Below, piece by piece: positions 7,003 to 12,137 of a DNA stretch of 12,137 nt (its first letter is position 1; each line of letters begins with the position of its first letter). The notes below the pieces were generated by a model. The model searched no databases. It saw nothing but the letters and a program-made list of their open reading frames with translations, and was not told the origin of the DNA. Origin of the DNA: Burkholderiaceae bacterium (GTDB taxonomy: Bacteria > Pseudomonadota > Gammaproteobacteria > Burkholderiales > Burkholderiaceae_C); the NCBI GenBank assembly GCA_017999135.1, contig JAGOBT010000051.1, positions 1 to 12,137 of the forward strand. The letters run 5' to 3'. A program made the position numbers and the translations under genes.

Positions 7003-9138
7003 ATGAACTCTCGTCTGTCCTGGCCTGCGGCACTGCTCTGTGCGCTGCTGGCCTGGCCCGTGCGTGCCGCCGACGCCCCGCCCATCGCACCGGTCGAGCC
7101 CGTCACCGACGACGACCACGGCACCCAGGTGGTCGACCCGTACCGGTGGATGGAGTCCGGCAAGGACCCGCGCTGGATGCCCTGGCTGCAGGCCCAGGCG
7201 GCGCACACCGACCGGGTGATGGCGCGGCTGCCCGGGCGTGCCGCCCTGCTGCAGAGCATCCAGGCCCTGTCGGGCGAGCAGACAAGCCACCGCATGGTGC
7301 GGCGCGTGGGTGCCCACCTGTTCGTGCACCGGCGTGATCCGGGCGCCGAGGATGCCAGCCTGTTCGTGCGCACCGGCCAGGGCCGCGAGCGCCGGCTGCT
7401 CGATCCGTCCACGGTGCTCGACACCCCGCAGTCGCTGGACTGGTGGCATCCGTCCCCCAACGGCCGGCTGGTGGCGGTGGGCCTGTCGAAGCGGGGCACC
7501 GAGGCATCGGTGCTGCACGTGGTGGACGTGGCCAGCGGCCGGCTGCTGCCCACGCGCATTCCCGCCACCGACTATGGCCTGGTGACCTGGCTGCCCGATT
7601 CGTCGGGCTTTGCCTACCTGCGCTTCGTTGGCGAGCACGGCACACCCACCTACTACCTGAACAACGAGACCCGGCTGCACCGGCTGGGGCGCCCGGGGCC
7701 TGACCGACTGCTGCTGCCGCGCGACAAGCCGCCGGTGCCGCTGCAGCCGCATGAATTCGCCGTCATCGGGTTCCCCGCGCATTCCACGATCGCAACCCTG
7801 GCCATCTCCGAAGGCCGCCGCGAGTCGCAGCTGTATGTCACCGACCGCGCCGCCCTGCTGGCCGGCCGGGCGCGCTGGCAGCAGGTGGGGGGCTACGACG
7901 CCCAGATCGAGTCCTTCGGCGTGCGCGGCGACGCGCTGTGGTTGCTGAGCACCCGGGGCGCGCCCAACGGACGGTTGCTGCTGACGTCGCCGACCCGGCC
8001 CGACCTGGCCACCGCGCGGGTGATCGCCGTGCCTGGCCAGCCGGTCATCGACAGCCTGGCGGTGACGCGCAGCGGCGTGCTGGTCAGCACCATCGAAGGC
8101 AGCCAGGCCGGCTTGTGGCAGCTGGCCGCCAAGCGCCCGGCGCGGCGCGTGGCCCTGCCGTTCCCCGGTGCCGTGCGGGTGGTGAGCACGGTGGACAACA
8201 GCGACGAGGCCTACATCGGCCTGACCGGCTGGCTGCAGCCGACGGCGGTGGTGCACCTGGATGCCGCGGGCCGGCTGCGCCCCACCGGCATGGGCAGCCA
8301 ACCCGCCGGCCATGACCCGGCGCGCTACGAGGTGCGCAGCGGCAGCGCCACCAGCGCCGACGGCACGCGCATTCCCTACACCCTGCTGTCACGCCAGGGC
8401 CGTGCGGCCCAGGGCCCCGGGCCGCTGCTGCTGGAGGCCTACGGTGCCTACGGCGTGGCCGCCATGCCGTTCTTCCAGACCGCCCTGATGCCGTTTCTGG
8501 ACCGGGGCGGCCGCTACGTGATCGCCCATGTGCGCGGCGGCGGCGAATTCGGCCGGGACTGGCACTTCGGCGGCCGCGGGCCGACCAAGGCCAACACCTG
8601 GAAGGACGCCATCGCCGTGGCCGAGGCACTGGTGCGCGACCAGGCGACCTCGCCGGCGCAGATGAGCATCCTGGGCACATCGGCCGGCGGCGTGATGGTG
8701 GGCCAGGCGGTCAATGCCCGGCCCGACCTGTTCACCGGCGCCATCGCCAACGTGGGCTTCATGAACCCGCTGCGCTATGTGGCGGAGCAGAACAACACCG
8801 ACATCCCGGAATGGGGCGGCCCGGTCACCGACGCGGCCAGCTTCAAGACCATGTTCGATCTCGACCCCTACCAGCACATCCGGCCGGGCACCGCCTACCC
8901 GGCCACGCTGGTGGTCAGCGGGCTGAACGACCCGCGGGCAGCCACCTTCCACAGTGCCAAGTACGCCGCACGGCTGGCCGCGGCCACGACCAGCGGCGAG
9001 CCGGTGCTGCTGCGCATCGACTTTGGCGCCGGCCATGGCATGGGCTCGACCCGAACCCAGCTGGATGCGGTGTGGGCCGACATCTACAGCTTCGTGCTGT
9101 GGCAGGCGGGCGTGGCCGAATTTCAGCCAGCGCCCTGA
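7003..9138 (+). CDS. Exported prolyl oligopeptidase-family serine peptidase (S9)
   Basis: A 711-residue S9-family peptidase, which family knowledge says cuts short peptides, often after proline. Seen: a Sec signal peptide (MNSRLS, a hydrophobic stretch, then PVRA before ADAPP, probable cleavage after residue 22), so the enzyme is periplasmic or secreted rather than cytosolic. Next comes the N-terminal DPYRWMES segment (45-52) typical of prolyl oligopeptidases, a propeller domain of about 70-430, and a C-terminal alpha/beta-hydrolase domain with GRDWHFGGRGPTKANTW, nucleophile elbow GTSAGG (Ser560; GGSNGG is the common form), Asp643 in SGLNDPRAA and His678 in GAGHGMG. The triad is complete and the length normal. 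It lies 88 bases after the small membrane proteins on the same strand and converges on ruvC with a 19-base gap. Substrate preference cannot be read from sequence; a peptide-scavenging role is likely. Confidence 0.93.
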   Translation: MNSRLSWPAALLCALLAWPVRAADAPPIAPVEPVTDDDHGTQVVDPYRWMESGKDPRWMPWLQAQAAHTDRVMARLPGRAALLQSIQALSGEQTSHRMVRRVGAHLFVHRRDPGAEDASLFVRTGQGRERRLLDPSTVLDTPQSLDWWHPSPNGRLVAVGLSKRGTEASVLHVVDVASGRLLPTRIPATDYGLVTWLPDSSGFAYLRFVGEHGTPTYYLNNETRLHRLGRPGPDRLLLPRDKPPVPLQPHEFAVIGFPAHSTIATLAISEGRRESQLYVTDRAALLAGRARWQQVGGYDAQIESFGVRGDALWLLSTRGAPNGRLLLTSPTRPDLATARVIAVPGQPVIDSLAVTRSGVLVSTIEGSQAGLWQLAAKRPARRVALPFPGAVRVVSTVDNSDEAYIGLTGWLQPTAVVHLDAAGRLRPTGMGSQPAGHDPARYEVRSGSATSADGTRIPYTLLSRQGRAAQGPGPLLLEAYGAYGVAAMPFFQTALMPFLDRGGRYVIAHVRGGGEFGRDWHFGGRGPTKANTWKDAIAVAEALVRDQATSPAQMSILGTSAGGVMVGQAVNARPDLFTGAIANVGFMNPLRYVAEQNNTDIPEWGGPVTDAASFKTMFDLDPYQHIRPGTAYPATLVVSGLNDPRAATFHSAKYAARLAAATTSGEPVLLRIDFGAGHGMGSTRTQLDAVWADIYSFVLWQAGVAEFQPAP

Positions 9139-9157
9139 CGCCACGTCGCGCCAGCCG

Positions 9158-9700
9158 TCAATAGGTGCGGCCTGCCTTGTATTGCGCATGGCTGCGGCGC
9201 TGGTTGGCGCCGCCCAGGGCCTCGAAGTGGCGCGCCGCGTGGGCGTGGATGATGGCCAGGCCCAGCGCGTCGGCGGCGTCCTTGCCGGGCAGGCCGGGCA
9301 GCTGCAGCAGGCGCATCACCATCTCCTGCACCTGCGGCTTGGTCGCCAGGCCGTGGCCGACGATGGCCTTCTTCATCTGCAGCGCGGTGTACTCGGCCAC
9401 CGGCAGGTCGTCACTGACCAACGCGGCCAGCGCCGCGCCGCGGGCCTGGCCCAGCAGCAGCGTGCTCTGCGGGTTGACATTGACGAACACGATCTCGACC
9501 GACGCTGCCTGCGGCGCATAGCGGCGCTTGACCTCGGCCACGCCGTCGTAGATGAGCTTCAGCCGGCCCGGCAGGTTGCCGCGCGCCACCTCCAGCGTGC
9601 TGATGGTGCCGCTGGCCACGTAGCTGAGCCGCGCGCCGTCGATGTCGACCACGCCGAAGCCGGTGCGCTGCAGGCCGGGGTCGATGCCGAGGATCCGCAT
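9158..9700 (-). CDS. ruvC: Holliday junction resolvase RuvC
   Basis: RuvC, 180 residues, the endonuclease that nicks four-way junctions symmetrically in homologous recombination, acting with RuvAB. Seen: [17 protein letters not shown] with Asp7, SVEIVF with Glu69, [12 protein letters not shown] (83-94), [12 protein letters not shown] (114-125), and [11 protein letters not shown] with Asp141 and Asp144; the four acidic catalytic residues are all present, with an ordinary RuvC C-terminus. ATG 9700 follows the CdsA-like gene by 13 bases, so it is probably the last gene of that operon. ruvA and ruvB, which follow ruvC in many proteobacteria, are not downstream: the next gene is the convergent peptidase. 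Confidence 0.97.
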   Translation of the reverse strand: MRILGIDPGLQRTGFGVVDIDGARLSYVASGTISTLEVARGNLPGRLKLIYDGVAEVKRRYAPQAASVEIVFVNVNPQSTLLLGQARGAALAALVSDDLPVAEYTALQMKKAIVGHGLATKPQVQEMVMRLLQLPGLPGKDAADALGLAIIHAHAARHFEALGGANQRRSHAQYKAGRTY

Positions 9701-9713
9701 CAGGGCGTCCGCA

Positions 9714-10688
9714 TCATGGCTTCAGCTGGAAGTACCAGCGCACCGAATGGAAGAACACCGGCGCTGCAAAGCACAGCGGTGCCACCCGGTCGAGCAGGCC
9801 CACCGCGCCGGTCACCGAGCTGGTGTTGCCCCAGTAGCGCACCCCGGCATCGCGCTTGAGCGCGCTCATCACCAGTTCGCCCAGCGTGCCGGCGGCTGCG
9901 GCGATGGTGGCCATGGCCAGGGCCTGGCCCGGCTTGAACGGCGTGATCCAGAACAGCGCCAGACCGAGCGCAGCACCGGCCGCGATGCCGATGCCCCAGG
10001 CGCGCAGCGAGAAGCTGCGGTCGATGTGGCGCGCCACCGGGCGGCGGCGCAGGCGGCGGCTGGCGGCCGTCTGCGCCAGCTGGGCGCCCACCGTCACCAC
10101 CACCAGGAAGAACAGCAGAAAGGCGCCGCGCCCGCCGTGGCCGGGAAAGTCCAGCAGCACCAGCGCCGGCGCATGGCCCAGGCCGTAGATGCAGACCATG
10201 ATGCCCCACTGGATCTTGGCGTTGCGCTCCAGGAAGCGCTGCGGGTCGCCCGCCAGTGCGCTGACCACCGGGATGGCCAGGAACACATAGACCGGGATGA
10301 ACACCGAGAACAGGTCGAAGTTGCGGTTGGCCACCAGCACGTACTGCAGCGGCAGCACGCCGAAGAAGGCCAGCAGCAGGCTGCGGTGGTCGCCCCGGCG
10401 GGTCTTGACCAGGGTGACGTACTCGCGCAACGCCAGGAACGACACCACGCCGAACAGCACCGTGGCCCCCACCGGGCCTGACACCCAGGCCGCCCAGAAC
10501 ACCACCGCGCCTGCCCACACTGCGCCCAGCTCGCGCCGCAGCCGGTCGTGCTGGTCGAGCTGCGCACCGCTGCGCTCGCGCAGCGTCAGCAGCGCCACCG
10601 CGGCGCTGGCCAGCAGCAGCACGCCGAACAGGATGACGAACAGCAGCGCCACCTGCTGGTCGGCGCTCCATGTCTTCAGCGTGCTCAT
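9714..10688 (-). CDS. CdsA-like (CDP-diglyceride synthase fold) membrane protein, catalytic signature degraded
   Basis: A 324-residue polytopic membrane protein with about eight hydrophobic segments (around 13-36, 56-70, 73-88, 103-120, 128-145, 160-180, 188-204, 229-250). Overall it matches phosphatidate cytidylyltransferases of the YnbB-like branch that sit next to a PlsC-type acyltransferase: [22 protein letters not shown], then SALKRDAGV and [10 protein letters not shown]. Family knowledge: active CdsA has K-R-x4-K-D-x5-P-G-H-G-G-x2-D-R-x-D, with metal-binding Asp residues. Here KD reads Arg-Tyr (284-285), GHGG reads GAVG (294-297) with two extra residues before it, and the final D of DRxD is Ala303; the earlier ND-x-x-Q-Y and SP-x-KT motifs are also altered. 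The frame is intact with no stops, so it is not an obvious pseudogene. Start ATG 10688 overlaps the acyltransferase stop (ATGA). Either a pseudoenzyme or a subfamily with another activity. Confidence 0.75.
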   Translation of the reverse strand: MSTLKTWSADQQVALLFVILFGVLLLASAAVALLTLRERSGAQLDQHDRLRRELGAVWAGAVVFWAAWVSGPVGATVLFGVVSFLALREYVTLVKTRRGDHRSLLLAFFGVLPLQYVLVANRNFDLFSVFIPVYVFLAIPVVSALAGDPQRFLERNAKIQWGIMVCIYGLGHAPALVLLDFPGHGGRGAFLLFFLVVVTVGAQLAQTAASRRLRRRPVARHIDRSFSLRAWGIGIAAGAALGLALFWITPFKPGQALAMATIAAAAGTLGELVMSALKRDAGVRYWGNTSSVTGAVGLLDRVAPLCFAAPVFFHSVRWYFQLKP

Positions 10689-11326
10689 CCGCCAGCGGCC
10701 TGCAGTTGCGATTCCACCGGCTGCAGCGCCACCACGGCGGCGCGGGCACGGTCCAGGAACGCGCGCTTGTCTTCCCCCGGGGCCAGGGTGATCGGCGCAC
10801 CGAAGGTGACGGTGCACAGGATGGGCACCGGCACCACCTCGCCCTTGGGCATGACCCGCTGCACGTTGTCGATCCAGGCCGGGATCAGCTGCACCTGCGG
10901 AAACTGCTCGGCCAGGTGGTACAGCCCGCTCTTGAACGGCTGCGGCAGGCCCTTGTTGCTGCGCGTTCCTTCGGGAAAGATCACCAGCGAGTCGCCATTG
11001 CGCAGGGCGTCGACCAATGGCTCCAGCGGGTCCTGGTCGTCGGTGCGCTGGCGCGCCACGTACACCGCGTTGAACACCTCGCGCGTCAGCCAGTGCTTGA
11101 AGCGCCCGGCCGTCCAGTAGTCGCGTGCGGCGATGGGGCGGGTGGTGGCGCGCAGTTCACGCGGCAGCGCGGCCCAGATCAGCACCCAGTCGAGGTGGCT
11201 CTGGTGGTTGGCGAAGTAGATGCGCTGTTCGGCCTTGGGCGGGCAGCCCTTCCAATGGCCCTGCGCCCCGGTGATCAGGCGGGCGATGAAGGCCAGCAGC
11301 AGGCCCATGGCGTCGGCGCGGGTCAT
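10685..11326 (-). CDS. PlsC-like lysophospholipid acyltransferase
   Basis: A 213-residue acyltransferase of the LPLAT/PlsC superfamily, which transfers acyl groups to lysophosphatidic acid or related lysolipids at the inner membrane. Seen: catalytic NHQSHLDW (H-x4-D: His41, Asp46), the glycerophosphate-binding FPEGTRS (117-123) followed by PFKSGLYHLAE, and LIPAWIDNVQRVMP (147-160). The N-terminal stretch 7-20 (MGLLLAFIARLITG) is the likely membrane anchor. Start ATG 11326 is followed by an in-frame ATG at 11308 that would also keep the domain; neither has a strong Shine-Dalgarno. It overlaps the CdsA-like gene by four bases (ATGA), so the two are translationally coupled. This acyltransferase/CdsA pairing resembles YnbB-type clusters, but the CDP-alcohol phosphatidyltransferase expected in such clusters is not in the window. 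Confidence 0.9.
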   Translation of the reverse strand: MTRADAMGLLLAFIARLITGAQGHWKGCPPKAEQRIYFANHQSHLDWVLIWAALPRELRATTRPIAARDYWTAGRFKHWLTREVFNAVYVARQRTDDQDPLEPLVDALRNGDSLVIFPEGTRSNKGLPQPFKSGLYHLAEQFPQVQLIPAWIDNVQRVMPKGEVVPVPILCTVTFGAPITLAPGEDKRAFLDRARAAVVALQPVESQLQAAGG

Positions 11327-11377
11327 GGGCCGATGTTATGCGGCCGCCGCCCGGGCCGCGGCGCCAGGGTGGCGGCC

Positions 11378-11394
11378 GGCGGCCCATGGCCGCC
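11378..11394 (-). terminator. GC-rich hairpin after the PKD-protein gene
   Basis: A perfect inverted repeat of seven base pairs around a three-base loop (GGCGGCC-CAT-GGCCGCC) lies just past the stop of the PKD gene, in a 75-base gap. No T run follows it on the minus strand, so it is not a textbook intrinsic terminator, and in DNA this rich in GC such repeats arise easily. Confidence 0.3.
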
Positions 11395-11401
11395 CGTTGG
11401 G

Positions 11402-12137
11402 TCAGCGGGCGATGCTGTCGCTGGTCTCGGTGTTGGTCAGCGGCGCATAGCTGTAGCCGCTGCGGCTGACCCCGGTGACGGCGAAGCGGAAGGTGCCGCT
11501 GCTGGCCTTGGTGCCGGGTGAGCTGAAGCGGGCCAGGCCGGCGGCGTCGGTGGTCACGGTGCTGGTGCGCGAGACCAGCCCGCTCCATTGGCCGCCGACG
11601 CTGGCGCCTGCCACCGGCAGGCCGTTGCTGTCGACCACCTTCACCGCAGCCGTGGCGCTGGCCGTGCGGTTGCGGCCGGTGACCAGGGCCATGGCGATGT
11701 CGGCCACCCGCATCGGCAGCACCACCACCGGCGCGTCGACGGTCACCGTCACGCTGCTGCTGGCGCTGAGGCCGGCGTTGTCGGTCACGCGCAATGCGGT
11801 GGTGTACGTGCCGGGCGTTGTGTAGGTGCGGCTGGTGGAGGCGCCGCTGGCGGTGCCACCTTCGCTGAACGACCAGTCCCAGGCCACCACGCTGCCGTCA
11901 GGGTCGCTCGATCCGGCGCCTGAATAGGCCACGGTGAACGGCGCGGTGCCGCGCACGGCCGATGCCGAGATCACGGCCGCGGGCGGCAGGCTGCCCGGCG
12001 TGTAGACGGTCACCGCCACCGCATACTGGCCCAGGCTGCCGTAGCTGCTGTAGCCGGTGGTCAAGGGGTCGCCCTTGCCGGTGCCCTGCACCGACAGCGT
12101 GTAGGTGCCGTTGGCAGGCAGCGTGGCACTGAAGATG
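11402..12137 (-). CDS. C-terminal part of a secreted PKD-domain protein, 5' end outside window
   Basis: The last 244 residues are visible; the frame is open to the window edge, so an internal GTG at 12091 is not the true start. Seen in order: a beta-rich segment GTYTLSVQGTGKGDP followed by GYSSYGSLGQYAVAVTV, a pattern I associate with secreted metalloproteases and similar surface proteins of betaproteobacteria (moderate recall, not proof); a PKD domain with SSDPDGSVVAWDWSF and TYTTPGTYTTALRVTD; and a C-terminal immunoglobulin-like domain with VKVVDSNGLPVAGASVGGQW and TDAAGLARFSSPG, similar to bacterial Ig-like/Big_1 repeats. Low Cys content and Ser/Thr/Gly-rich beta strands fit an exported protein. 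The catalytic or main functional part lies outside the window, so function stays open. It ends 75 bases before the acyltransferase start on the same strand. Confidence 0.85.
   Translation of the reverse strand, partial: IFSATLPANGTYTLSVQGTGKGDPLTTGYSSYGSLGQYAVAVTVYTPGSLPPAAVISASAVRGTAPFTVAYSGAGSSDPDGSVVAWDWSFSEGGTASGASTSRTYTTPGTYTTALRVTDNAGLSASSSVTVTVDAPVVVLPMRVADIAMALVTGRNRTASATAAVKVVDSNGLPVAGASVGGQWSGLVSRTSTVTTDAAGLARFSSPGTKASSGTFRFAVTGVSRSGYSYAPLTNTETSDSIAR

Noticed and set aside
4722..7568. A 948-codon minus-strand frame spanning kinase, lpxC, small proteins and peptidase
   Set aside because: Low-complexity shadow translation crossing several well-supported genes on the other strand.
6934..8313. 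A 459-codon minus-strand frame opposite the peptidase
   Set aside because: No motifs and His/Gln/Arg-rich composition; the plus strand has an S9 peptidase with signal peptide and complete triad.
9642..11521. Plus-strand frames of 279 and 283 codons opposite ruvC, the CdsA-like and the acyltransferase genes
   Set aside because: Antisense shadows; the minus strand carries clear catalytic motifs.
1..12137. tRNA, rRNA, CRISPR, insertion-sequence ends, phage attachment sites, riboswitches
   Set aside because: No cloverleaf, regularly spaced repeat, transposase or integrase motif was seen; gaps between genes are short and composition is even across the window.

Overview
The window is very GC-rich, nearly wall-to-wall coding DNA. 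Codon use and protein types (LpxC, RuvC, a PlsC-like acyltransferase, many paired small membrane proteins) point to a betaproteobacterium, most likely Burkholderiales of the Rubrivivax/Leptothrix/Ideonella type. This placement is an inference from gene content and composition, not from a marker tree. No rRNA, tRNA, CRISPR array, insertion sequence or prophage gene was seen, and no gap between genes exceeds about 210 bases.

Left block (1-2905, minus strand): a catabolic-looking operon. Its first visible gene encodes an 868-residue natural fusion of a complete Baeyer-Villiger monooxygenase to a complete HSL-type alpha/beta-hydrolase. Fourteen bases downstream begins a family I CoA-transferase subunit A, cut by the window edge. 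Read together: ketone to ester, ester to acid plus alcohol, acid to acyl-CoA. The substrate is unknown.

Centre-left block (3110-5504, plus strand, divergent from the above): a membrane sensor with a periplasmic Tll0287-like (DUF3365) c-type heme domain and a HAMP domain but no output domain, followed 34 bases later by a soluble Hanks-type Ser/Thr kinase. The kinase carries a duplicated C-terminal helical module separated by a linker with three PTNTG motifs. The pair could form a split redox-signalling unit.

Centre block (5553-9138, plus strand): lpxC (lipid A synthesis), two very small two-helix membrane proteins that look like diverged paralogues of each other, and an exported prolyl oligopeptidase-family serine peptidase.

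Right block (9158-11326, minus strand): an operon of a PlsC-like acyltransferase, a CdsA-like membrane protein whose active-site signature is badly degraded, and ruvC (Holliday junction resolvase) away from ruvAB. It converges on the peptidase gene. At the right edge (11402-12137, minus strand) is the C-terminal part of a secreted multidomain protein with a PKD domain.

The most unusual items are the monooxygenase-esterase fusion (with a His-to-Ser change in the family fingerprint), the heme sensor/kinase pair, and the CdsA-like probable pseudoenzyme.
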